From: Chryseolinea sp. H1M3-3
GTDB lineage: Bacteria > Bacteroidota > Bacteroidia > Cytophagales > Cyclobacteriaceae
Direction of reading: 5' to 3'
Length of the DNA stretch: 64,000 nucleotides
NCBI RefSeq assembly: GCF_029360725.1
Contig: NZ_JARKMY010000002.1
Location: forward strand, 930,001-994,000
Within the stretch, counting starts at the first letter, position 1. Each line of letters opens with the position of its first letter. Below are positions 27,380 through 35,662 of this stretch, one piece after another. Made by a program: the position numbers and the translations under genes. Below the pieces are notes generated by a model. It worked only from the letters and a program-made list of their open reading frames with translations, was not told where the DNA came from and ran no database searches.

Positions 27380-28258
27380 ATGAAACCGCCGCTTCAGAAA
27401 TCACCGATCTCCGACAACCACGCCTTTGAGGTGAAATGGCTGACCGAATCACACTTTGATCCCAACTGGCATTTTCATTCAGAATACCAGCTGTTTATTG
27501 TCATTCGTGGGACCGGTACCCGCTTCGTTGGCGATCATGTTAGTGCTTTCAAAAAAAATGATCTCGTCTTCACCGGACCAAACCTTCCGCACCTTTGGCA
27601 GAGTGATCCTGAATATTTTAATAGCGATACTGAATTGAAGACAGAAGGTATCGTTGTTTACTTTCACGAAAATTTTCTTGGAAGCGATTTCCTGCACAAG
27701 AATGAAACGTACAAGATCAAACAACTCTTCCAGAAAGCGCAACGCGGAATGGAAATCTATGGTCCAACGGCAGAGAAAGCAAAAGTGTTGATGCAGGAAT
27801 TATGGGTCGTTGAAGACTTTGATCGCATACTCACCATGTTGAATCTTTTAAACCTCTTGGCGAATTCGACAGAATTTAAGCTGCTTGCAACGGAAGGCTA
27901 CACGAACTTGTTGGAGGAAACTGAAAGCGACAGGATGAACAGGGTACATGCTTACGTGATGAAAAACTTTCGGGAGAAGATCAGTCTGGAGGAAGTGGCT
28001 GCCATTGCCAACATGAGTCCCACATCGTTTAGCCGTTATTTTAAAATCCACGCCAACAAAACCTTCTCCGACTTTTTAACAGAAATACGGATCGGCTATT
28101 CGTGCAAACTTTTGATCGAAAAGAAGATCAGCATTGCCGATGCCTGTTACGAAAGCGGCTTTAACACACTTTCCAATTTTAACCGGCAGTTTAAAGAAGT
28201 TACGCATCACAGTCCGCTGGAGTATAGGAAGAAGTATTTGGAGACGATGCATGGGTGA
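27380..28258 (+). CDS. AraC-family regulator with cupin sensor domain
   Basis: 292 residues from the ATG at 27380 (a TTG six bases earlier is less likely). The N-terminal cupin (HFHSEYQLFIVIRGTGTRFVGDH) is followed by a C-terminal double HTH (MSPTSFSRYFKIHANKTFSDFL, then ACYESGFNTLSNFNRQFK). It is transcribed divergently, 170 bp from the ThuA/PVC operon, and is the likely ligand-responsive activator of that operon; the ligand would be a sugar or sugar acid. This control role is inferred from position. Confidence 0.9.
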   Translation: MKPPLQKSPISDNHAFEVKWLTESHFDPNWHFHSEYQLFIVIRGTGTRFVGDHVSAFKKNDLVFTGPNLPHLWQSDPEYFNSDTELKTEGIVVYFHENFLGSDFLHKNETYKIKQLFQKAQRGMEIYGPTAEKAKVLMQELWVVEDFDRILTMLNLLNLLANSTEFKLLATEGYTNLLEETESDRMNRVHAYVMKNFREKISLEEVAAIANMSPTSFSRYFKIHANKTFSDFLTEIRIGYSCKLLIEKKISIADACYESGFNTLSNFNRQFKEVTHHSPLEYRKKYLETMHG

Positions 28259-28458
28259 GAGGAACCTAGCTGTATTACGGAGAAAAGAGGAGGGGGAGCA
28301 AAGATTTAAATTTTGGTCTGAGGGAGCCTGTTAGTGTTGTTGAGTTCGAAAAAAGTGTGAATTCGCATGCTTATCGGCTAAAGGTGAAATAAACATAATT
28401 TGTTGTGGCTCATTGCCAGTCACCGGAAACTTTTCCAAAATATTTGTAAATTTAGCCT

Positions 28459-28647
28459 ATGACAACAAAGGAAATAAAATCTGAGATTCAGAAAACTTTA
28501 GACAACATACCTGAGAGTGTACTTCAAGATATTTTAGACTATTTGAAGTTGATTCAAGGAAAATCGATTGACAAAATAAAACTAAGTAAGAATCTTCGGG
28601 ACATCTTAGCCGAGGATAAAGACCTCCTTGAAAGGTTGGCTAAATGA
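28459..28647 (+). CDS. Antitoxin of a Doc-type toxin-antitoxin pair
   Basis: 62 residues, helical, acidic/basic mix (MTTKEIKSEIQKTLDNIPE, then LAEDKDLLERLAK). Its stop overlaps the ATG of the Doc-like toxin (ATGA at 28644-28647), the usual antitoxin-first arrangement. It does not look like Phd; it is closer to DUF2281-like small antitoxins. It would neutralise the toxin and repress the pair. Confidence 0.7.
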   Translation: MTTKEIKSEIQKTLDNIPESVLQDILDYLKLIQGKSIDKIKLSKNLRDILAEDKDLLERLAK

Positions 28648-29042
28648 TAACTCTAAAAGACGTTGAGAGTATCCATGCAGTTTTGATAGATAGATTCGGG
28701 GGATCAAAAGGGATTAGGGACCTGGGAATTTTAGAATCAGCCATAAATAGGCCTTTTCAGACATTCGATCAGAATGAGTTGTACCCACTCCCGGTTGACA
28801 AAGCGGCGGCAATTTTTGAGAGCATTATTTCAAACCATCCATTCATAGATGGAAATAAGCGGACAGCATACGTTTTGATGAGATTAATTCTCCTGGAAAA
28901 TGGTATTGATATCTATGCTAATGAAAATGAGAAGTATGAGTTTGTTATTAGCTCAGCGAAGGGGGAAATGAAGTTTAATCAGATCAGAGAATGGTTGGTT
29001 GGTCGCACTCGGCAAGGCAACGATCCACAACTTCATAAATAA
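28644..29042 (+). CDS. Doc/Fic-type death-on-curing toxin
   Basis: 132 residues with the Doc version of the Fic motif, HPFIDGNKRTAYV, and a short N-terminal Doc helix region (VESIHAVLIDRFGGSKGIRD). Doc kinases phosphorylate EF-Tu and stop translation; other Fic proteins AMPylate. The Asp before GNKR fits Doc. The final ~10 residues (GNDPQLHK) may be an extension. It is co-translated with the antitoxin upstream. Confidence 0.88.
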   Translation: MITLKDVESIHAVLIDRFGGSKGIRDLGILESAINRPFQTFDQNELYPLPVDKAAAIFESIISNHPFIDGNKRTAYVLMRLILLENGIDIYANENEKYEFVISSAKGEMKFNQIREWLVGRTRQGNDPQLHK

Positions 29043-29247
29043 ATCATACGCGGATTCATTTTGTTATCATCGCATCTGCAATAAATTATTCGGGACGACA
29101 GAAGTTCTTCGCATTACCCGTATACGATTCGTCATTGTCTCAACCAACTTAGCTAGACTAGGTGGACAAGAATACCGTTTCTACATGCCACTTTCTTACG
29201 CACAAGCGGTAGAGGTTGTAAAAGCAAAAACAAAAAAACCAAAATTA

Positions 29248-29688
29248 ATGAAAAAGATAAGTGAGAGTAATTTTAAAAGGCTTATTGGTGTTTGGAAAAC
29301 TACGGGTGATATAAAATCTGGTCAGGAAAACCAGAAATTAATTGGTGTTGATAGTTACGAATTGATACTTGATGGAAACTATATATTGCACAAGGCAGAC
29401 GTTCAGATGGGTAACGAAAGAAGTGAAACTTTAGAAATCATTCAATTGGATAACTCAACGGATAGAGCAAAAATGCAATACTTCAACACAAAAGGTGAAG
29501 ATGGCATAATGATAAGTTCTATCATTAACAATGAATTCAAGATTGAAGGAAAAGGTTTAATGTTCGATGGAACAATCAATGATGAAAATACAAAGATCAT
29601 AGGTAAATGGCGCATTCAGACCGAAAATGATAAATGGACTGACTTCATTAACTTAACCCTTGAAAAAAAATTAGTGATATTTAGTTAA
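29248..29688 (+). CDS. Lipocalin-like/DUF1579-type hypothetical protein
   Basis: 146 residues from the ATG at 29248; the reading frame is open upstream to 28999 but that part is not protein-like. The strand pattern KRLIGVWKTTGDI, YELILDGNYILHK, KMQYFNTKGEDGIMIS, IIGKWRIQTENDKWTDF is that of a small beta-barrel (lipocalin/DUF1579-like) protein. Function unknown, cytoplasmic by lack of a signal. It is one of several unrelated same-strand genes after the toxin-antitoxin pair. Confidence 0.6.
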   Translation: MKKISESNFKRLIGVWKTTGDIKSGQENQKLIGVDSYELILDGNYILHKADVQMGNERSETLEIIQLDNSTDRAKMQYFNTKGEDGIMISSIINNEFKIEGKGLMFDGTINDENTKIIGKWRIQTENDKWTDFINLTLEKKLVIFS

Positions 29689-29718
29689 TGCCTAGTCCAG
29701 CAGTATTACAAAATAACG

Positions 29719-30459
29719 ATGGCGCAAAATTATTTTATTGAAGGGCTCTTTATTTTACTTGGACTGGCGTTCATTGTGACGATAGTCAAATACCCCAAAG
29801 AGACTCTTTTAAAACTGCCAACGGGGATTTTTCATCACATAATAGTTAGGCCAATCAAATCGATCTTGCTTATTCCCATGTGGATAATTGGAATTCCCTT
29901 AACTTATCTTGGAGAGAAATACAAATGGAAAATCACACCGACAATTACAAAGCTTCTGGACTATGGCACTGACGATGATGACAAGCCTCACCCATCAACC
30001 CAGAATCTAAAGATCGATTTTAAGAACGGCGACAAATACATTTTTGTAATATCGTCAACTAAAGATTTAAAAGAACTGATCGGTGACTTTATTGGAGTCT
30101 TTACAGAGAAGTACGCTGTTGATGATTTTAAAATTAACTCGAAGGATACACGGACTGTTATAGCTTTTCCAGATAGGATTAGCTTTCATGACTTTCATTT
30201 AATGGTTCAACATGTCAACGATGAGCTTGGGGAAAAAAAGAGTTTCGGGATTTACAAATCGGAAAAACTTCAATACTTTGTTTTTCGGGACAGCGAAACA
30301 TTGAACAACCTAGTGGGATTTACTTCTGATAAGAAATTATTTTCTATTCACATGCTGGACGACCTTGAAACAAAACAATACTTAAGACTTAATAAAAAAT
30401 TAAAGGTTGACACTGAATGGGTTGAGCGGTGGAATGGTGCTGCTGCCAACAAGATTTAA
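29719..30459 (+). CDS. Hypothetical membrane-anchored protein
   Basis: 246 residues. The N-terminal ~65 residues hold two hydrophobic helices (FIEGLFILLGLAFIVTIV and IKSILLIPMWIIGIPLTYL), then a cytosolic alpha/beta domain of about 160 residues with no motif I recognise (KIDFKNGDKYIFVISST, FGIYKSEKLQYFVF). The gene has a normal frame and start but no named homologue. Confidence 0.55.
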   Translation: MAQNYFIEGLFILLGLAFIVTIVKYPKETLLKLPTGIFHHIIVRPIKSILLIPMWIIGIPLTYLGEKYKWKITPTITKLLDYGTDDDDKPHPSTQNLKIDFKNGDKYIFVISSTKDLKELIGDFIGVFTEKYAVDDFKINSKDTRTVIAFPDRISFHDFHLMVQHVNDELGEKKSFGIYKSEKLQYFVFRDSETLNNLVGFTSDKKLFSIHMLDDLETKQYLRLNKKLKVDTEWVERWNGAAANKI

Positions 30460-30538
30460 GTAAGATTGCTAGGTGCAGGTTGATTTGTAGTTTGGTTTTC
30501 AAACTTCACAAAAAAGTGGGGACGACAACTTCTCCAGA

Positions 30539-31153
30539 ATGGGTAAAACATTTAAGGAATTGCAAGACGCCATGGACAAATCAAACAGTTATGAAGGTAT
30601 TGCGACAAGGTTTATCGAAGCCCGCGGAAGAACACTTAATGGGATAGGCACATCGTCTGTTCGTAACTGGGCTCAGGCACTACCTCCAGGTTCCAGTGTA
30701 TTAGACCTTGGTTGTGGGACGGGCATCCCAGTCTCAAAAGTGTTAACTGACGAAGGCTTCACGGTTTATGGAATTGATGCATCACCTACTTTGATTAAAG
30801 CTTATCGACAAAATTTCCCAAAAGCTTGTGCTGCCTGCGAACCGGTAGAAGACTCTTTATTTTTTAATCGAAAATTTGACACTATAATCTCTTGGGGATT
30901 AATATTCCTTTTATCAAGGGAAGCACAAGCAGAGTTAATACAAAAGGCATCTGACGCGTTGCAAACCGGAGGTAAACTATTGTTTACGGCTCCATATCAG
31001 GAAACAGAATGGGAAGATGTTATGACAGGACAATATTCCAGATCTCTTGGAGAAGTGAAGTATAAAGAACTATTGGCCGCATCAGGATTATCTTTGATTG
31101 AAGAATTTGAAGACGAAGGCGAGAACCATTATTTCAATGCTATTAAAATTTAG
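30539..31153 (+). CDS. SAM-dependent class I methyltransferase
   Basis: 204 residues. SAM-binding motif I VLDLGCGTGIPVSK, motif II YGIDASP, and the later KLLFTAPYQ are typical of small-molecule methyltransferases. No neighbour indicates a substrate. It stands in the stretch of unlinked plus-strand genes, with 79 bp of non-coding DNA before it. Confidence 0.9.
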   Translation: MGKTFKELQDAMDKSNSYEGIATRFIEARGRTLNGIGTSSVRNWAQALPPGSSVLDLGCGTGIPVSKVLTDEGFTVYGIDASPTLIKAYRQNFPKACAACEPVEDSLFFNRKFDTIISWGLIFLLSREAQAELIQKASDALQTGGKLLFTAPYQETEWEDVMTGQYSRSLGEVKYKELLAASGLSLIEEFEDEGENHYFNAIKI

Positions 31154-31292
31154 ATCTTTTTATCCTGATATACGGTTTTGTTGAAAAGTTTTCTTTAACT
31201 AAGTTTAGTTTGAAATGCGGACAAAGAATTTATAAACTGAAACTGCGGTTAAATAAACGTTGTGATCAATGTAGGTTGGCGTCTATTGTACA

Positions 31293-31790
31293 ATGAAGAA
31301 AATCACCATTCCTTATTTTCCCTTGGGATTAAAATATGTAACGCCTCTAATTTTAGGATCGGCGATTTACCTGTTGGTTATCGGGTATCCTATTTGGAGT
31401 GCGGTGCTTGTATTAATTGCAACTATTATATTGACGACAAAGTATGTGACGGAAATAGACCTGAAGAAAAAGGAGTACCGGGATTTTTTATCTTTTCTAG
31501 GAATACCAGTTGGGGAAGAGAGAGCAAAATTTAACATTTTAAGGAAAATTGTTATTACGAAGGACAATCATTCTCAAGTGCTCAATACAAGATCGCGATC
31601 TCGACAGATCGACTGGACATCGTTTACAGGAACACTACTGCTGGACGAGAATAAAACACTTGACCTATTGACGAAGAATGATAAAACTCAGCTCATTAAG
31701 GGACTTAAAGAGTTTGCTGATTTTTTAGTAGTTGACGTCGAGGATCAAACTACGAGTCGGCATTATTTAATTGATATAAACAAAGTCTAG
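31293..31790 (+). CDS. Hypothetical protein with two N-terminal membrane helices
   Basis: 165 residues. Two hydrophobic helices near the N-terminus (LILGSAIYLLVIGY and IWSAVLVLIATIIL) are followed by a ~115-residue cytosolic part with a PH-like strand pattern (EIDLKKKEYRDFLSF, RQIDWTSFTGTLLLDE). No family recognised. A small imperfect hairpin CTAGC...GCTAG follows its stop codon (31787-31805). Confidence 0.5.
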   Translation: MKKITIPYFPLGLKYVTPLILGSAIYLLVIGYPIWSAVLVLIATIILTTKYVTEIDLKKKEYRDFLSFLGIPVGEERAKFNILRKIVITKDNHSQVLNTRSRSRQIDWTSFTGTLLLDENKTLDLLTKNDKTQLIKGLKEFADFLVVDVEDQTTSRHYLIDINKV

Positions 31791-31838
31791 CGGCACTGCT
31801 GCTAGCTCAAATGTATAGACCTCGCGACTAAGAACAAG

Positions 31839-32315
31839 ATGAAAGTAAAACTGGACGAATTAACAGTAAAATTTAATAACGACCTTTCGGATAGGCTGAT
31901 TGAGAACTGGAGTTGGTTAACGGGTATGGAAAAAAAAGTATTACTTATTTCTGCTATTGGTGACTTATTCCTAACCGATAACGTTAAAAATGTTTATTGG
32001 TTAGACATAGGAGGTGGTGAACTTAAATTAGTAGCTAACAGCATTGAGAGCTTTGAAGAAAAACTTAAAAACATTGATCAATTGAACGAATGGTTCATGA
32101 TTAACTTAACCACAGACCTAAGACTTTCTGATAAAAAATTAAAAGACGGGCAACTTTACTCGTACAAAAAGTTACCTATTTTAGGCGGTGAATATACCGT
32201 AGAAAATTTTGCGCCAATGGATATTGAAGCACATTTTAGGTTCACTGGATACATACACAAGCAAATCAAGAATTTACCAGACGGGGCAGAAATCGAAATT
32301 AAGCTGGTTGATTAG
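31839..32315 (+). CDS. DUF1851/Tdi1-like protein (T6SS immunity-type domain)
   Basis: 158 residues, cytoplasmic. The C-terminal ~50 residues SYKKLPILGGEYTVEN, then FAPMDIEAHFRFTGYIHKQI and NLPDG follow the DUF1851 pattern (LGGEY...N...DIEVHF...G.IH.Q...LP.G), a domain used in immunity proteins such as Tdi1. No cognate toxin is seen next to it, so it may be an orphan immunity gene or have another role. Confidence 0.65.
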   Translation: MKVKLDELTVKFNNDLSDRLIENWSWLTGMEKKVLLISAIGDLFLTDNVKNVYWLDIGGGELKLVANSIESFEEKLKNIDQLNEWFMINLTTDLRLSDKKLKDGQLYSYKKLPILGGEYTVENFAPMDIEAHFRFTGYIHKQIKNLPDGAEIEIKLVD

Positions 32316-32387
32316 GGTAGCAGTAGTGCATAGCAAAATGTTTGTGCCGTGTGATCAAGTAGAAATCGGGACCAAGCAAATAAAAAT

Positions 32388-33278
32388 ATGAGAAACTATT
32401 TGACGGCGTTGTTAATGTTGTTTACCGCGGGTTTAATCGGACAACCACGTTTCCCTGCCTTAAGCCCTGAAGGAAGTATCCGCCAAAAAGTTGGGTTAAC
32501 AACAATTTCTGTGATGTATGAAAGGCCTGCCGCACGTGGCCGGAAAATCTTTGGTGACCTCGTTCCCTATGGAAAACTGTGGAGGACTGGAGCGGGCAAC
32601 TGCACAAAAATCAAAGTCGATCGTGATGTTGTGATAAGCAATAAAGTCCTACCACCAGGAACTTACTCTTTATTGACTATTCCCGGTCAAAGTGAATGGA
32701 CAATTATCTTAAACAGCGACACAACGCTTTATGGCACTGGGGGATATGATGAAAGTAAAGACGTCGTTCGGTTTAAAGTAAAACCGGAAATGACAGGTAG
32801 GCATTATGAATCATTCACCATAGACATTGATGTGGTACAAAATGATGCCGAGCTAAATCTTTCCTGGGAGAAAACCCGTGTAGCTTTTAAAATTAAAACA
32901 GAAACCGATCAGTTGGTTATGAAAATGGTCACCGAGGATCTTCTGTCGGGAAAAATCAAAGACCCTCAATTGCTTGCGATGGGTGCAGAATATTACTACT
33001 TTCTCGATCGAGACTTGGAAACCGGGATCGCATTAATTAACAAAGCATTAGAATACAAAAAGACTTCCTGGTACTATGCACTCAAAGTGGATCTTTTAAC
33101 AAAGCGTAAACAGTATACAGAGGCGATCGAAACCCTCAAACTTAATATAGATTATGTAAAAACAAATCCCGAAAAATGGACGGAAGAACAGCTGAATAAT
33201 GTGCTAGAAGGACAGGAAATACAAATGAGAGAATTACAGAAAAAAATCAAAGAAGTACATCCTGCTTACGGTAAATGA
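32388..33278 (+). CDS. DUF2911-family exported protein with TPR-like C-terminus
   Basis: 296 residues with a signal peptide (ALLMLFTAGLIG). DUF2911 signature: SPEGSIRQKVGLTTISVMYE, RPAARGRKIFGDLVPYGKLW, RTGAGNCTKI and PPGTYSLLTIPG. The C-terminal ~110 residues are helical and look like a tetratricopeptide region. A widespread Bacteroidota secreted family of unknown function. It precedes the serine hydrolase gene by 6 bp, suggesting co-transcription. Confidence 0.88.
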   Translation: MRNYLTALLMLFTAGLIGQPRFPALSPEGSIRQKVGLTTISVMYERPAARGRKIFGDLVPYGKLWRTGAGNCTKIKVDRDVVISNKVLPPGTYSLLTIPGQSEWTIILNSDTTLYGTGGYDESKDVVRFKVKPEMTGRHYESFTIDIDVVQNDAELNLSWEKTRVAFKIKTETDQLVMKMVTEDLLSGKIKDPQLLAMGAEYYYFLDRDLETGIALINKALEYKKTSWYYALKVDLLTKRKQYTEAIETLKLNIDYVKTNPEKWTEEQLNNVLEGQEIQMRELQKKIKEVHPAYGK

Positions 33279-33284
33279 TTCTTG

Positions 33285-34415
33285 ATGACTTTGTACAGAA
33301 ATTTAATACTGATCAACAACACGGTTATATTTTTTATAATTGGCCTCTTTACAACTATCAATTGTATTGGACAAAGTAATTTAGTCGATCCCCTTAAACA
33401 ACCTATCCCGGGTTTACTACACGCCGATCTGGCTTCTGTTAAAATGAGCCAGGACACCATCGAAAAAGTTATTCAATTGATAAAGACAAATCCTCCCAAC
33501 GACTTTAGGGGTCTGGTGGTAATTAAGGACAATAAATTAGTTGTTGAAGAATATTTTAATACCTATTGGAGAGAGACAATACATGATATTCGCTCTGCCG
33601 GAAAAGGTGTTACGTCGCTACTTTTAGGAATTGCTATTGACAAAGGTTTAATAAAAGACACCGAACAAAGTATATACGATTTTTTTCCTCGCCCAAAATT
33701 TACCCAACCTGATCAAGGAGCGCACCGGGACATAAAAATCAAACACCTGCTAACGATGTCTTCCGGATTAAACGCGGACGATAACGATGACCACTCTCCG
33801 GGTAATACCGGGAACTGGCTGATGAAAGACAACTGGGTAGACTTTGCACTTTCGCTTCCAATGATTTTTACGCCGGGAGAAAAATATGTATACAACGATG
33901 TTTGCCCAATGCTGATTGGCGCAATCATAGAAAAGACATCGGGTAAAAAATTATCGGACTTCGCAAAAGAAAATTTATTCTCGCCGCTTGGCATAAGAGA
34001 GTTTTATTGGTACACCGCTCCAAATGGTAGCACTGGGCCAATGGGGAACTTGTATATATCAACATTAGACTTTGCTAAACTTGGACAACTCGTAATCAAT
34101 AAAGGTCAATGGCAAGGGAAAAAGATTGTGAGCCCGACATGGATTCAAGAAATTTTCAAAAAACGATTCGATATATCAAAGGATGATCCATTTGCTAACG
34201 GTTATGGATACTTTTGGTTTTCGGCTACCAAAGAAGTCAACGGTAAAAAATATGACTGCGTTTATGCATCTGGAAATGGGGGTAATCTGTTGTTTGTTGT
34301 GCCCAGTGAAAATTTGGTAGTAAGTCTGACTTCAAGTGCATACGGGCTGGGATACGGGCATCACCGCTCGCGCAATATCTTTAGATACGTATTGGGCTCA
34401 TTGATGGATAAATAA
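33285..34415 (+). CDS. Secreted serine hydrolase of the beta-lactamase/class C family
   Basis: 376 residues from the ATG at 33285. The N-terminal hydrophobic segment (NLILINNTVIFFIIGLFTTI) exports or anchors it. Active-site motif SAGKG (Ser-x-x-Lys), then YNDV in place of the usual YxN, and GNGGN near the C-terminus fit the AmpC/EstB/penicillin-binding-like family. It probably hydrolyses an amide or ester outside the cytoplasm. The replaced third motif residue (Asp instead of Asn) could shift specificity. Confidence 0.85.
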   Translation: MTLYRNLILINNTVIFFIIGLFTTINCIGQSNLVDPLKQPIPGLLHADLASVKMSQDTIEKVIQLIKTNPPNDFRGLVVIKDNKLVVEEYFNTYWRETIHDIRSAGKGVTSLLLGIAIDKGLIKDTEQSIYDFFPRPKFTQPDQGAHRDIKIKHLLTMSSGLNADDNDDHSPGNTGNWLMKDNWVDFALSLPMIFTPGEKYVYNDVCPMLIGAIIEKTSGKKLSDFAKENLFSPLGIREFYWYTAPNGSTGPMGNLYISTLDFAKLGQLVINKGQWQGKKIVSPTWIQEIFKKRFDISKDDPFANGYGYFWFSATKEVNGKKYDCVYASGNGGNLLFVVPSENLVVSLTSSAYGLGYGHHRSRNIFRYVLGSLMDK

Positions 34416-34419
34416 TTGA

Positions 34420-35034
34420 ATGTTATTGATGCGCACGAAACACTACGTTGATTATAGAAAGGAGAATGAAAAATTTCTGACATTTTTGAGAATAGTTGCA
34501 ACGGGATGCCTGGTCGCTGGTCTATATGGAATCATTCATGACCAGTTGACTTACACGATTTCACCTGAATACTACACCAAGTTTAAGTTCTATCAGTTTG
34601 GGTTTGCCGACGAAGGAAGCGAAGTGATTTTTGAAAATCCAAGACTTTATGTTTCATTGGTGGGATTCCTGGCGACATGGTGGATGGGAATTCCGGTTGC
34701 TACAATCTTGGGGCTTTTCAGTCTTCACTCAGACAGAAGTAAAATGATTGACATGGCTATGAAAGGGTTCATTGTAACAATGATAATAGCATTCGTCACC
34801 GGGCTCTACGGACTTTACGAAGGCTACACCTATTTGGCGCACCAGCCAAAAGAGAACTTTGGGCGATGGTTTATCCCTGATAATTTAGTGGACTTCAAGA
34901 GCTTTATAGCAGTAGGCTCAATGCATAACCACAGTTACCTGGGAGTATTTTTTGGACTCTTCGGTGGAATTGCCTATGTAGGTTGGCAAAAGGGAATAAT
35001 GAAAATGAAACAACGAAAGGAAGTCGGTGCATGA
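34420..35034 (+). CDS. Four-helix membrane protein of unknown function
   Basis: 204 residues, ATG at 34420 (another Met three codons in). About four helices: FLRIVATGCLVAGLYGII, LVGFLATWWMGIPVATIL, MIIAFVTGLYGLYEGYTYLA, and YLGVFFGLFGGIAYVGW. It follows the serine hydrolase gene by 4 bp, so they are probably co-transcribed. The helices keep a few charged/His residues (HNHSY) near the last one. Family not recognised. Confidence 0.65.
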   Translation: MLLMRTKHYVDYRKENEKFLTFLRIVATGCLVAGLYGIIHDQLTYTISPEYYTKFKFYQFGFADEGSEVIFENPRLYVSLVGFLATWWMGIPVATILGLFSLHSDRSKMIDMAMKGFIVTMIIAFVTGLYGLYEGYTYLAHQPKENFGRWFIPDNLVDFKSFIAVGSMHNHSYLGVFFGLFGGIAYVGWQKGIMKMKQRKEVGA

Positions 35035-35302
35035 ATGATAGTGCTATAAAGGTGGATGTTATAGCAAGTGATTTGTAGAGTAGTGATGCACAACGGAGCG
35101 AGCGAAAAATGGTAATTGCACGTGCCGACCTCCATCAGGCGGACTTTCTATCGATACAGGACCATATGATGCAAAGATGTATTCTCGATGAAGATCAGAC
35201 TTACTTACCAGGCATGGCATTAATTCACCCAGTAAAAAAAACGATTACTAATATTTATTGTAAATTCGCCACGAGTTCGTTCTTTACTTCATAAACACTC
35301 AT

Positions 35303-35488
35303 AGCCGTTGTGGTTTCCCTTGGCAGGGAATTAAAAAGGAACCGTGTGTAATTCACGGGCTGTCGCGCAACTGTAATCCCGTCTCGATCTAATCGAGATA
35401 AGCTTTGTTCAAGAATGCCATTGTTCACTTACCCGTGAACGAGAAGGCGGGCAAAGTCGGGAAAGCCAGGAGACTTGCCTTCAACGTA
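35303..35488 (+). ncRNA. Cobalamin (B12) riboswitch upstream of metE
   Basis: The region has the conserved order of an AdoCbl riboswitch: GGTTTCCCTTGGCAGGGAA (P2/P3 side), then the core CGGGCTGTCGCGCAACTGTAA (35356-35376), and the B12 box AGCCAGGAGACTTGCC (35464-35479). It lies 175 bp before the metE ATG. When B12 is present it is expected to block expression of the B12-independent methionine synthase. The exact ends are approximate. Confidence 0.93.
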
Positions 35489-35662
35489 TTGACTTTGCTT
35501 TCGCGGACTGAAGCTATTGTCAGGCATTGAATCACAATATCATCTCCTTCTGTAACGGGGGTATATGCGCTTTCCTGTCTGTTTCATTTTCGTGTAAGCA
35601 ATACGTTTAGCTCCTAAAGGCGTGCTATTCTAAATTTATTGTTTCACTTAAAAGCAACAAAC

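Noticed and set aside
27207-27452. Longer N-terminus for the ThuA/PVC protein up to 27452
   Set aside because: The extra 81 codons overlap the divergent AraC gene and come before a clean lipoprotein signal at the ATG at 27209.
28999-29247. N-terminal extension of the lipocalin-like protein
   Set aside because: It overlaps the Doc toxin end and has no family pattern; the ATG at 29248 gives a compact, protein-like start.
31787-32333. Possible attC sites around the DUF1851 gene (GCACTGCTGCTAGC and a similar inverted stretch near 32317)
   Set aside because: The similarity covers only about 14 bp, the core GTT/AAC of attC is absent, and no integrase is seen.
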